The translations under genes were made by a program, and so were the position numbers. DNA of 64,000 bases, taken from positions 930,001 through 994,000 of the forward strand of contig NZ_CP016076.1 in assembly GCF_001941625.1 (NCBI RefSeq), read 5' to 3'. The notes beneath the pieces are model-generated. The model saw only the letters and a list, made by a program, of their open reading frames with translations, was not told the DNA's origin and searched no databases. This document shows, piece after piece, positions 35,695 to 43,785 of this stretch. This DNA is from Actinoalloteichus fjordicus (GTDB lineage Bacteria; Actinomycetota; Actinomycetes; Mycobacteriales; Pseudonocardiaceae). Every line of letters starts with the position of its first letter. Position 1 is the first letter of the stretch.

Positions 35695-36341
35695 TCGAGG
35701 ACTACCTCGACGCGCTCGACCGCAGGCTGCACGGCCCTGGATCGGTGAAGTCCGAACTGCTCACCGAGGTACGGCACAGCCTGGAGGACGCCGCCGAGTC
35801 CTACCGGGACGGCGGGCTCTCCACGGCGGGTGCCGAACAACGCGCCATCCGTGAGTTCGGTGGTGTCGAGGCGGTCGCCGAGGACTATCAGGCCGAACTC
35901 GCCGTGAGTCACAGTCTCGGCACCGTGCGGACGCTGCTGGCCGCAGTGGTCCTGCTGGTCCTGATGTGGGAGGTCGGCAGGCGGCTGATCATCGGTCCCT
36001 GGGAGTCGTTCCCCGGACCGCCGCTCAATCCGCTGGCCGGACTCGCCTTCGGCATGGCGGAGCGGCTCGGCGTCGTGCTCGGCGTGATCGTCGCCGTTCT
36101 GCTGCTCTGCGTTCGCCTGCTCGGCAGACGCACCTCGGCCCGCGCCCTCAGCAGTCTGCTCACCCGGTTCAACGTCCTGGCGGTCCTGATCTACGGCACC
36201 ACGCTCTTCCTGGTGTGTGCGTTGGGGATGTTCCTGCGTCCCGAGGTCTTCCAGGACACCGGGATGGTCGTCATCATGACGATCACCGTCCTGGTGATGA
36301 GCAGGCTCGGCTGGCTCGCCGGGCGCAGCCTGCGGCTCTGA
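35676..36341 (+). CDS. PadR-linked membrane protein with permease prefix domain
   Basis: 221 residues. The N-terminal 75 residues (MIEDYLDALDRRLHGP, LLTEVRHSLEDAAESY, AEQRAIREFGGVEAVAEDYQ) form the HAAS/permease-prefix helical domain that typically sits beside PadR regulators. Four TM helices follow (about 90-108, 130-152, 172-192 and 198-215). ATG 35676 has GGAGG 6 nt upstream and overlaps padR by 19 bp; the ATG at 35691 overlapping its stop is an alternative. No transporter motif is present, so it is probably a membrane regulator or sensor partner. Function unknown. Confidence 0.8.
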   Translation: MACAGMIEDYLDALDRRLHGPGSVKSELLTEVRHSLEDAAESYRDGGLSTAGAEQRAIREFGGVEAVAEDYQAELAVSHSLGTVRTLLAAVVLLVLMWEVGRRLIIGPWESFPGPPLNPLAGLAFGMAERLGVVLGVIVAVLLLCVRLLGRRTSARALSSLLTRFNVLAVLIYGTTLFLVCALGMFLRPEVFQDTGMVVIMTITVLVMSRLGWLAGRSLRL

Positions 36342-36393
36342 CGCCGTCCCTCGCCTCGCCTCGACGATCCCTGCGTGACCGGCCGGGTGCCTC

Positions 36394-37032
36394 ATGCCAC
36401 GATCTGTGGCTGTGACCACGTTGCTCATCTACCTCGCCGTCATGTTGTTGGTCGCCGCCGTGGTGTTCCTCCTCGTGTCGGTGGTCTTCGGCAGCGGTGA
36501 GGAGCTGGCTCCGCTCCCGCCAGGCGTCACTCCGACGACGTTGCCCGAGACGTCCCTCGCCGGTGCGGACGTCAGGGCCTTGCGATTCCAGCAGGCCGTT
36601 CGGGGGTATCGCATGACCGAGGTGGACTGGGCGTTGGAGAAGGTCGCCGTCGAGGTCGACGTACTGCGCACCAGGGTCGCGGAGCTGGAACGGGAGTTGG
36701 CCGAACACCGCTCGGACTCGACGGCCCGCGCGGCGGGCGTCGCTCGGGAGGAGACGGACCTGGAAACGGGTTCGGGCCGGGGAGCGAATTCCGGCGCGGT
36801 CCACGGCCTGCCAGCCGGGGCAGCCGGCGCCGTGGCTCCCGCAGAGCCGGACGCCTGGGCCGGTTCCGCCGAGGAGGCGGAAGCCTGCACTGAGCGAGAT
36901 CGCGGCGCGAACGCGGACCACGGGGTCGGACCGCACCTGGACGCCGAGCCGGCTGCGGGGACGGAAGCACCGCCTGCCCCGGCCTGCGACGAGGGACCGC
37001 GGCGCGACGAGGAACGGAGGAGCGGGTCATGA
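36394..37032 (+). CDS. DivIVA-domain membrane protein (Rv1209-like)
   Basis: 212 residues. One N-terminal TM helix (about 9-31), then a DivIVA-type segment (LRFQQAVRGYRMTEVDWAL, about 62-80) and a coiled coil (VEVDVLRTRVAELERELAEH), then a long polar disordered tail. DivIVA-like proteins organise polar growth and septation in actinobacteria. ATG 36394 is used; GTG 36412 (six codons later) is an alternative nearer the hydrophobic helix. The stop overlaps the SRPBCC gene start by 4 bp. In the conserved order it corresponds to the position of Rv1209. Confidence 0.78.
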   Translation: MPRSVAVTTLLIYLAVMLLVAAVVFLLVSVVFGSGEELAPLPPGVTPTTLPETSLAGADVRALRFQQAVRGYRMTEVDWALEKVAVEVDVLRTRVAELERELAEHRSDSTARAAGVAREETDLETGSGRGANSGAVHGLPAGAAGAVAPAEPDAWAGSAEEAEACTERDRGANADHGVGPHLDAEPAAGTEAPPAPACDEGPRRDEERRSGS

Positions 37033-37484
37033 GCACTGCCGACGTGGCGTTGCGGGTGCTGGTGCCCACGCGGGCCGAGAAGGCGTGGGCCGCCGCGACC
37101 GACTGGGCGCGTCAGGGTGAGTGGATGCTGGGCACCGAGGTGGATGTCGTCGGCGGCGACGGCGCGAGTGTCGGCTCCACGCTCGCCGCCTTCACCGGAT
37201 TCGGGGGCGTCGGATTTATGGACCGCATGGAGATCACCGAGTGGGACCCGCCGAGGGCGGTCGGGGTGCGGCACACCGGACGGCTGGTCCGAGGCGAGGG
37301 CGGATTCCGCATCCTGCCGCACGCGGGCATCGACCGCTGCACATTCCTGTGGGAGGAACGGCTCACGTTGCCGCTGGGCGGTGTCGGTGGCCTCGGCTGG
37401 GCGATCCTGCGGCCCGGATTCGAGTGGGGGCTGCGCCGATCGCTCGCGAGCTTCGCCCGATTCTGCCGGGACTACCCGAACTGA
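37029..37484 (+). CDS. SRPBCC-family protein (polyketide cyclase/CoxG-like)
   Basis: 151-residue single-domain START/Bet v1-like protein. The pattern of an N-terminal strand (ALRVLVPTRAEKAWAA), helix TDWARQGEWM, strands DRMEITEWDPPRAVGVRHTG and CTFLWEERLTLPLG, and a long C-terminal helix (FEWGLRRSLASFARFCRDY) matches the fold. The ligand is unknown. ATG 37029 overlaps the DivIVA-like gene stop (ATGA), so the two are co-expressed. Confidence 0.82.
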   Translation: MSTADVALRVLVPTRAEKAWAAATDWARQGEWMLGTEVDVVGGDGASVGSTLAAFTGFGGVGFMDRMEITEWDPPRAVGVRHTGRLVRGEGGFRILPHAGIDRCTFLWEERLTLPLGGVGGLGWAILRPGFEWGLRRSLASFARFCRDYPN

Positions 37485-37866
37485 GGGGTTCGACCGGGCT
37501 CGGGGTGCGGACCGTCCGTCGGTGCTGCCGGGCCGGTGGGATGTAGACCAGTGGGGGTCCGCCTGAGCTGGAGCCGCCCTGCCTGCGGAGTTCTGATCGT
37601 CGCTCGCCCCCGCCGACCTTAGTCACGGCGTGCGTCGCCGAGCTTTCGCCTGCCGAAGTCGACCCGGTCTCGGGGCGGCGCGGGCGGTCCGCGGACCTGG
37701 CGGAGTCGAGGTCGTGAACAACCCACGTCGGGCCCGGCCGCTGATCGGGCCCGGTGTCCCGCCGATCAGGCCGGTGTCCCGGTGTCGGCCTGCCGTCCCG
37801 GCAGGCACCCGGCGTCTGACCACCGTCGGGTCGAGGGTTCGGACCCGCCGGATGCGATGCGGGGCC
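37485..37866. other. convergent intergenic region with two hairpins
   Basis: 382 bp between the SRPBCC gene and espG-like gene 1. It holds the hairpins annotated at 37741-37806; otherwise it is GC-rich with nothing recognised. Confidence 0.45.
37741..37806. terminator. tandem hairpins in convergent gap
   Basis: CTGATCGG (37741-37748) pairs with CCGATCAG (37762-37769), and GCCTGCCG (37788-37795) pairs with CGGCAGGC (37799-37806) over a 3-nt loop. Both are perfect 8-bp stems positioned between convergent genes, consistent with bidirectional termination. Confidence 0.55.
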
Positions 37867-38655
37867 TCAGCCCGACCGGGCATCGGCGAGCAGCTCGTGC
37901 AGGGCGGCGGCGATCTTCCGATTGTCGGCGGGCGTCACCGTCAGCCAGTCTTCGCCCTCCGACCTGCGGAGCAGCTGGAGATGGCGGCCCGCCTCGGTGT
38001 CGTGAAACGCGACGACCCGCCTTGCGCGTTTGCGAGTGCCTGGGGCGACGAGAACACTCGCGCCGAACTGGCCCTGTCGGATCGGCCGGGCGGCCATCCG
38101 CGCCAACGCGCGGGCAACCGCCGGTGGTTCGCCGTGGGCCGCGAGCCGTTCGGCGAACAGATACTGATCGTTTCCGGCCTCCTGGGTCGCCATCGCAAGG
38201 GCCTTGCCTCGGACGCTGAGGGACTTTCCCTCGGCGGCCCGCTCCTCGCCGGACAGCGCGACGATGGTGGTCACCACCTGCCTGCTGTCCAGGGGGGTGA
38301 GCCGCACATCGTCGCCTATCCGAACGGCCGACACGCCGGCAGTCCCCCTGGCCGCCCCGATCGCGTTCACCGGTCTGTCCAGGGCGAGAGCCGCGTCGAC
38401 CGACCACTCATGGCGGACCAGCAGCTCCAGCGCCGTGGCGAGCGTGGCGACGGGCTCTCGATCACGGACCAGTCCTCGCCCCGCCAGTGCAGTCAGGTGG
38501 TCGGTCACGATCTGGCGCCGCTCGGTCCAGGTCCGTCCTGGACTGGGCAGACGTAGCTGAACGGGTGTCTCACCGAGGCCGAGGAGCTCCCAGCAGACGT
38601 CGAACTCCACGGCGGAGAGCGTCATGGTGCGCTCGGTGGCTGGTGTGCCGATCAT
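37867..38655 (-). CDS. ESX secretion-associated EspG-family protein (copy 1)
   Basis: 262 residues. EspG proteins are cytosolic chaperones that bind PE-PPE dimers and deliver them to type VII secretion systems. Family-like features are the N-terminal LSAVEFDVCWELLGLGETP strand-helix, the central hydrophobic core, IRQGQFGASV, VVAFHDTEAGRHLQL and the C-terminal ITPADN-like TVTPADNRKIAAALHELL. It shares long identical stretches with the second copy at 43786-44565, so the two arose by duplication. It overlaps the upstream PPE-like gene by 4 bp, placing chaperone and substrate in one transcript. No ESX core (EccC/EccD) gene is in the window. Confidence 0.85.
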   Translation of the reverse strand: MIGTPATERTMTLSAVEFDVCWELLGLGETPVQLRLPSPGRTWTERRQIVTDHLTALAGRGLVRDREPVATLATALELLVRHEWSVDAALALDRPVNAIGAARGTAGVSAVRIGDDVRLTPLDSRQVVTTIVALSGEERAAEGKSLSVRGKALAMATQEAGNDQYLFAERLAAHGEPPAVARALARMAARPIRQGQFGASVLVAPGTRKRARRVVAFHDTEAGRHLQLLRRSEGEDWLTVTPADNRKIAAALHELLADARSG

Positions 38656-40004
38656 CGGGTGCGTTCGGGAGTGTCGTCGCCGAAGACTGCCGGTGCGACC
38701 GGGGGGAGGTCGTCCAAGCCGAAGATCTCGTCGCTGGGAGCGGCGAAGCGGTCGCTGTGCTCGGCGTCCTCCGCACCATCGCCCCGGCCGCCGGGTGCTC
38801 CGGCCCCGCCACCACCCATCATCCCGGCACCCGCGCCGGGGCGGCCGGTGCCGCTGGACGCTCCCGCCGTTCCCGGCCCGAAGCCTGCGGGTGTTCCCGG
38901 GCCGACCCCCATGCGGCCGGGAGTCGGCTGGCCGCTTGCAGGCGAGCCGGGCCCGCTTCCGAGGCCACTGCCGAATCCGCTGCCGGGACCGAAACCACCG
39001 CTACGCGGCCCGCCGCCGACACCGCCGCCGGGAGAGCCGAATCCGCCGCCGATCGGACCGAATCCGCCAACCCCGCCGCCACCGGAGGGCGGCGCGGTGA
39101 TCGGGCCGCCGCCGGGAGGCCCGAAAGAGGGCGGGGTCGGGCCGGGGGAGCGCAGATCCGGGCTGATCGAGGGCGCCTCCGGCACGCCGATCCTGCCGGG
39201 CGGGGCCGGTTCGGCGGGCGGGGTCGGGGTGAGCGGCTGCTGGCCGCTCGGGGGCGGTGTCGTCGGCTCGAAGGGCGCGGGCGGGGTCGGCTGGACCGGG
39301 GACGGTCGAGGCGTGTCCTGCTCGGGCGAACCCGGGGCCGACAGTCCGCCGCGCTCTGCGGGCGGCGTCGAGTACGACCCGCCGTGATCGAGACCGGCAC
39401 CGGGTGTGTCGGATCGGCCGGGCGTCGCCGAGGGCGACCCTGCGGCGATCTGCGGCGGCACCGGGATCGAGCTGATGTTGTCGGCGGACTCCCTGACGGT
39501 CGCCTCGTAGGCGTACAGCGCGCGATTGGCGGCGTCGGCCTTGCCCACCTCGGCACGGAGCGCCTCCACCTGATCGTTCATTCCGCCGTACGGCCCGGAG
39601 AAGGCCGCCCCCAGCGCATCGCCGATCGTGGGCGGGGTCACCTCGACCGGGGGCTCGATGGTGTTGCGAGTCTGGGCGAACCCGGCACCCGAGACGATCA
39701 TCCCCATTCCCGCGGCCTGTGAGGCGTCGCTGCTGCCCAGACTCCACGCGGCAGCCTGCGAACCGACGGCGCCCAGCGCGCTGGCGGCGGTGCCCTCCCA
39801 TTCCAGGCCGTCCGGGCGAAGCGCGGCTCGCAGCATGAGATCCGACTCGGCCATCGCGTCGGCGAGTTGACTCAAGGCCGTGCGAACCCCCTCCGCCGCA
39901 TCGGGACCTTGTTCCGCGTGCATCCATTCGTACTTCTCCTGTTGGGAGAAGCCTTCGTAGCGGTTGTAGCGGATCTGATCGCCTGAACCTGCCTCGGTGT
40001 ACAT
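38652..40004 (-). CDS. PPE-type ESX substrate with Pro/Gly-rich C-terminus (copy 1)
   Basis: 450 residues. The N-terminal 180 residues are helical and PPE/WXG-like: RYEGFSQQEKYEWMHAEQGP, then ADAMAESDLMLRAALRPDGL and EWEGTAASALG, the W-x-G turn. Residues 190-410 are extreme Pro/Gly/Ser low complexity. The C-terminal 40 residues are conserved with copy 2 (FAAPSDEIFGLDDLPPVAPAVFGDD). Such proteins are exported with a PE partner via ESX systems. The gene sits between a DUF3558 lipoprotein and espG-like gene 1 and overlaps the latter. Function of the secreted protein is unknown. Confidence 0.82.
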   Translation of the reverse strand: MYTEAGSGDQIRYNRYEGFSQQEKYEWMHAEQGPDAAEGVRTALSQLADAMAESDLMLRAALRPDGLEWEGTAASALGAVGSQAAAWSLGSSDASQAAGMGMIVSGAGFAQTRNTIEPPVEVTPPTIGDALGAAFSGPYGGMNDQVEALRAEVGKADAANRALYAYEATVRESADNISSIPVPPQIAAGSPSATPGRSDTPGAGLDHGGSYSTPPAERGGLSAPGSPEQDTPRPSPVQPTPPAPFEPTTPPPSGQQPLTPTPPAEPAPPGRIGVPEAPSISPDLRSPGPTPPSFGPPGGGPITAPPSGGGGVGGFGPIGGGFGSPGGGVGGGPRSGGFGPGSGFGSGLGSGPGSPASGQPTPGRMGVGPGTPAGFGPGTAGASSGTGRPGAGAGMMGGGGAGAPGGRGDGAEDAEHSDRFAAPSDEIFGLDDLPPVAPAVFGDDTPERTR

Positions 40005-40029
40005 GGTGTCTTTCCCCCGGTGAATATGG

Positions 40030-40617
40030 TCAGTTGCCGTGGAGTTGGATGAGTGTGTCCATGGCCATGCTTGCGGCCCGTTGGACGTTGTCGCAGTTGC
40101 TTTCGAGTCCGCTTTCCCGGTCAGAGAATTGGAGGCCGAGGGATTGTCCTGGTGCGGTGCTGACCTCGATGAAACAATCGAGGTCGTCGGCGTCTGCCAT
40201 GAGGTGGTTGAGTACGGCGGGAAATCCGTTGACGTCGGTGATCTCGGTGTGGGTGTTCGGGCTGCCGATCAGACGATCAGCAGGAACAGACGGCGCGAGT
40301 GCTACAACCACGCTGTGACGAGGGGCAAATTGATTCTTTGCGAAGCGGCAGGCACTCGTCTCGTCCTGGCCGTAGTCGTCCATGATGGTGGGTTCCCAGT
40401 CGAATTGGAGTTCGTCTTGTTGTTCTGGGGTGAGGAGGGTGCAGGGGTCGGTGATGGGGTTGAGGTCGATGTGTTGTGGTGGTGGTGGGAGGTGGGGGGT
40501 GGTGTTGGTGGTGGTGGGTGTGGCGGGTTGGCCGGTGACCTCGGTGGTGCAGCCGGTGATGGTGAGCAGGGCTGCGGTGAGGAGAGCTGCTGTGATGCCG
40601 GCGGTTCGGTTCGTCAT
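40030..40617 (-). CDS. DUF3558-type lipoprotein
   Basis: 195-residue lipoprotein: signal peptide MTNRTAGITAALLTAALLTITGC (Cys 23), Thr/Pro linker, then a domain beginning ITDPCTLLTPEQQDEL, with CRFAKNQF and a late DCFIEVSTAPGQSLGL and ESNCDNVQRAA: the Cys spacing of DUF3558, a family frequent beside ESX/PPE genes in Pseudonocardiaceae. It overlaps the PE-like gene by 4 bp. Codon usage is unlike the neighbours: the coding strand is A/C-rich and G-poor (many CAA, CCA, CAC and ACC codons), visible as a G/T-rich plus strand at 40380-40600. Confidence 0.85.
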   Translation of the reverse strand: MTNRTAGITAALLTAALLTITGCTTEVTGQPATPTTTNTTPHLPPPPQHIDLNPITDPCTLLTPEQQDELQFDWEPTIMDDYGQDETSACRFAKNQFAPRHSVVVALAPSVPADRLIGSPNTHTEITDVNGFPAVLNHLMADADDLDCFIEVSTAPGQSLGLQFSDRESGLESNCDNVQRAASMAMDTLIQLHGN

Positions 40618-41069
40618 GTGGTCCCTCCGGGCAGGGTGCGGCCTGCGGTGCGGACCGAGTGGGTGATCTCGTCTTCGGTGTAGCCGTACTGCCGGGCGGT
40701 CTCGGCGAGGGCGTCGGCGCCTGCTTCGAGGTTGTCGACGTACTGCTGACAGCGGTTGAAGTAGGAGTCGGGGTTCTCGCGGAGTTTGTCGGTGACGACC
40801 CGGGCGAAGTCGATCGACGCGGGATCACCTCCCATCGGCTCCATCCGCAGGCGCTGCTCGACGGCTTCGAGTACCGAGTCCAGCCTGGCTGCTTCGTCGA
40901 GTAGTGCCTTTCTGGCGTGGAGGACGTTGTCCGGGTTGACGGCCAGGTTGATGGTGGTCCCGCCGGTGGTCCCGCCCTCGCCGAAGTCGATGCGGTTGTT
41001 GTAGCCCTGTTGACCTGCTCGGCCCGCGCGTTCGATGCTGTGCTGGATCAGGTTCTCGATCCCGCTCAT
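40614..41069 (-). CDS. PE/WXG-like ESX protein, partner of the PPE-type protein
   Basis: 151 residues, mostly helical. The central region INLAVNPDNVLHARKALLDEAARLDS resembles the start of PE domains and is followed by a long helix pair; the C-terminal half (SYFNRCQQYVDNLEAGADALAETARQYGY) has the Y-x(3)-D/E-like spacing of ESX export signals. It is the first gene of the cassette PE-like, DUF3558 lipoprotein, PPE-type, EspG. The partner role for the PPE-type protein is inferred from position. An AT-rich upstream stretch (41130-41215) probably holds the promoter. Confidence 0.68.
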   Translation of the reverse strand: MSGIENLIQHSIERAGRAGQQGYNNRIDFGEGGTTGGTTINLAVNPDNVLHARKALLDEAARLDSVLEAVEQRLRMEPMGGDPASIDFARVVTDKLRENPDSYFNRCQQYVDNLEAGADALAETARQYGYTEDEITHSVRTAGRTLPGGTT

Positions 41070-41206
41070 CCCCGTACCCCTTCATGCTGCTGCCGGGCTC
41101 GCGACACTCCCGACGAGCAAGGTAGCAGTCCTGAGTAGACGTCAAGCATGAACGACGCGAATCACACCAACGGAGTAACCCCAGCCGATAGGATGTGAAA
41201 GGGACC

Positions 41207-41982
41207 TCATTTTATGTTGATGGGCCTTCCCTTGGCGTGCGGATGGTCGGATTTCTCCGACTGGCGCTGTTCGATACATCTGTGTCCGATAATCGAATGC
41301 GATGAGTTCTTCGGCGACGCGGCCGCGGCCTTTTTGGTCGCTGCTTTGTCGGCCAGGATGTCCGTGCCGATTCTCGTGACGTCATCGGGGAGGTAGCGTG
41401 ACAATCCGATGCAAGTCCACCACTTAGGTCGCATCGCCGATGGGGAATCTCGACCTGAACATCTCCGACTGCGACGTGATCGCCGCTCGTGTCCACGGAG
41501 CGCATTGCTGGGCGGCTCGCGAGTTCGACTTCGACCTTCTCTGCCCCGTGGCAACCCGCCGTCCAGGCCTCGCATGGTCGCCTGCCGGGGAAGACGCCCA
41601 CTGAGATGGTCCCGTCGGCCGCGATGATCCGGCAGATGACTCTGCTGGTCACCTTGTCGAACTCGGTGACGCCCAGCGCAGCTGCAACGGCCTCACCAGA
41701 GGGGACGGCGTAGGTATAGCCGGTTCCCCAGATGTCGCGTCCGGAAAAGTCGAAGAGCCCGGGACGATCCTGGAGAAGGTTCGAGGCTCCACCACTCGTG
41801 GCAGCCTGCCGCGCTGGTCGTCGTGCTCTCATAGTGCGCCAGATCTGTGGTCGGCGGCATTGTCGGGGGTGTGGGCGCTGCGTTGCCTGATTGACGGTCG
41901 TGCAGTTCGCGAGCAGCGCCGAGCCGGTCAGCGTGATTGCGGTGGTGCGGCGGGGTGCTCGGGCACGTGGTCGGCAGGTCAT
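41207..41982 (-). pseudogene. decayed lipoprotein gene (DUF3558/LppA-like), frameshifted
   Basis: A lipoprotein-like N-terminus (ATG 41982; TAITLTGSALLANC, lipobox Cys) runs into a garbled segment. The neighbouring frame there reads protein-like sequence (PTTDLAHYESTTTSAAGCHE), then the first frame resumes sense (GYTYAVPSGEAVAAALGVTE, VICRIIAADGTISVGVFPGR). Finally another frame continues (LSRYLPDDVTRIGTDILADK), ending at 41207. At least two frameshifts are needed to join them. Codon bias and the lipobox argue for a real but broken gene. It is positioned just upstream of the PE-like gene in the same direction. Sequencing error is the alternative. Confidence 0.55.
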
Positions 41983-42108
41983 TCGGTCATCCCCAGTTCG
42001 GTCCGGCGGCGAGGCCGTGCAGTCGTGCCCTGGTCGCAGTGCCTCGGCGTAGCAGCAGCAGGCCGGAACGGAGTCCGTCGAGAAGGGGGTGGTGGCTAGG
42101 CTCCGCGT

Positions 42109-42954
42109 ATGGCAGGCAAGCGGCCGACTGTTCGACATCGGCGACTCTGTGCAGAGCTTCAGCGGCTCCGGGAACGTGCCGAGGTTCCTTCCGAGGTCGT
42201 ACTCAAGGAGACCGGCTGGTCGCGAGCGCGGATGAGCCGCAAGGAGAACGCCGAAGTCACCATCAGTCCGTCGGAGGTGCGGGACCTGTGTCGAATCTAC
42301 GGGGCGGACGTGGACCGAACGGAGTGGTTGACGGACCTGTCGAGGCGAATCCGTGCGCAGGGCTGGTGGGTGGCCTACTCCGACGTCTTGACGGACGCGA
42401 TGGCTGATTATGTGGAACTGGAATGTGAAGCTGCTGAGATTCGGTACTTCGAGGTCGATGTGATCCCGGGTCTGCTCCAGACCGAGCGGTATGCCCGGGA
42501 GCTTTTTGCGGCACGGGATGCCTCGGTCCCTTCGGCTGCGCTTCAACGGCGGGCGGAGATGCGCCTGCGTCGCCAGGATCGGATATCGTCTGGCGGCGTT
42601 GTACTGTCGGCGGTCATCGATGAGACCGCGATACATCGCGCTTTCCATTCGCCGGCAGGCGAACAACAGATCGATCATCTTCTTGCCGTCTCCGAGCAGT
42701 CGAATGTGACTGTTCAGCTGCTCCCGCTGGATGCAGGCCTGCACGCGGCAAGTGGTGCGCCGTTCACCTGGCTTGGATTTCCGCAGTTCTACCAGCCGGT
42801 GGTCTGGCTCGACTCGCTGGCTGGAAGTCTCTGGATAGAGGAGGACTCGCAGGTCTGCGACTATGACTCGACTCATGCGAGGCTGACAGACATCGCGCTC
42901 AATCCGAGTGAGTCAAAGAGGCTCATCAGACGTCTTATGAAGGAGGCGCAGTGA
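42109..42954 (+). CDS. XRE-family regulator with DUF5753 sensor domain
   Basis: 281 residues. An N-terminal helix-turn-helix (about 10-65: LCAELQRLRERAEV, ETGWSRARMSRKENAEVTIS) is followed by the DUF5753 ligand-like domain (YFEVDVIPGLLQTERYARELF, VLSAVIDETAIHRAF, VTVQLLPLDAGLHAASGAPF). Streptomyces members are the WhiJ-type regulators paired with a DUF397 protein, and here the DUF397 gene overlaps by 4 bp. Composition is lower in GC than the flanking genes, suggesting horizontal acquisition. The WxSxRMSR segment deviates slightly from the usual recognition helix (SKLSRxExG). Confidence 0.92.
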   Translation: MAGKRPTVRHRRLCAELQRLRERAEVPSEVVLKETGWSRARMSRKENAEVTISPSEVRDLCRIYGADVDRTEWLTDLSRRIRAQGWWVAYSDVLTDAMADYVELECEAAEIRYFEVDVIPGLLQTERYARELFAARDASVPSAALQRRAEMRLRRQDRISSGGVVLSAVIDETAIHRAFHSPAGEQQIDHLLAVSEQSNVTVQLLPLDAGLHAASGAPFTWLGFPQFYQPVVWLDSLAGSLWIEEDSQVCDYDSTHARLTDIALNPSESKRLIRRLMKEAQ

Positions 42955-43142
42955 CTTTACGCTGGAAGAAGAGTGCGCGGAGTACTGCGAACACGAACTG
43001 TGTCGAGATTGGATACGCGTCGAATAACTTCCTGATTCGCGACACGAAGAATCGGGATGGTGGAATGCTGTCCGTTTCCGGTGCTGAATTCTTTCGGTTC
43101 ATCGGGTTGATCAAGGCGAGACCGTTGTCGGGGCCCCGGTGA
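42951..43142 (+). CDS. DUF397 small protein
   Basis: 63 residues. LRWKKSARSTANTNCVEIGY followed by FLIRDTKNRDGGMLSVSGAEF matches the DUF397 pattern W-x-K/R-S ... NCVEV ... VRDSK. These proteins act as partners or antagonists of the adjacent XRE/DUF5753 regulator in Streptomyces development and have been compared with toxin-antitoxin pairs. GTG 42951 overlaps the regulator stop (GTGA) and has a perfect AAGGAGG upstream. Confidence 0.92.
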   Translation: MTLRWKKSARSTANTNCVEIGYASNNFLIRDTKNRDGGMLSVSGAEFFRFIGLIKARPLSGPR

Positions 43143-43241
43143 CCGGCACGGCGTCCTCGGGTGATCGCGGTGAGCGACCCGGCCGAAGATGAATCAGATC
43201 CGCGTTCGCGGATTGGCGAGACAGCTGGTCGGCTTCCCGAC

Positions 43242-43631
43242 ATGACTGCGATCTCGACCGCCTTCGGCATCGTCACTCGCGACATCCCGACCTCGGTGGC
43301 CTTCTATCGACTGCTCGGCTTGGACATCTCCGAGCCGACCGAGGACCCGCATCACTCCGCCGCGCTGCCAGGGGGTGGGCGGTTGATGTGGGACACCGAG
43401 GAGTTGATGCGCCAGATCAAGCCCACCTGGCAGCCGCCAAGCGGCGGGCCGCGCCTCGGTCTGGCGATCGGGCTGACAAGCCCCGACGAGGTGGATGCGG
43501 TTTACACCAGGGTCGTGGCGGCCGGCAACGCAGGCGCGGCTGCGCCGTGGGATGCCTTCTGGGGCCAGCGCTATGCCCAGGTGGTGGACCCCGACGGCGT
43601 GATCGTCGACCTCTTCGCCGATCTGCCCTGA
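43242..43631 (+). CDS. VOC-family (glyoxalase/bleomycin-resistance-like) protein
   Basis: 129 residues with two beta-alpha-beta-beta-beta modules: FGIVTRDIPTSVAFYRLLGL at the N-terminus and LAIGLTSPDEVDAVYTRVVA, then RYAQVVDPDGVIVDLFADLP at the C-terminus. The canonical first metal His is not obvious (FGIVTRD), so it may bind a ligand rather than act as a metalloenzyme. ATG 43242 is preferred over an in-frame GTG-type start at 43161, whose leader lacks fold-like sequence. It is a single gene between the XRE/DUF397 pair and espG-like gene 2. Confidence 0.82.
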   Translation: MTAISTAFGIVTRDIPTSVAFYRLLGLDISEPTEDPHHSAALPGGGRLMWDTEELMRQIKPTWQPPSGGPRLGLAIGLTSPDEVDAVYTRVVAAGNAGAAAPWDAFWGQRYAQVVDPDGVIVDLFADLP

Positions 43632-43785
43632 GCCGAGGCGGTGCCTCGGCGAGGATGCCGAGGTGCTGAACCGAGTGCGACGACATCCTACGTCCTGGAC
43701 CTCGGCCCCGGCGCGGCTGTGAGCGACCGCGACAGCGAACCTGCGTCGGGGACGACGTCGGGGGACGGCCTGCCCGCCGGATCGC

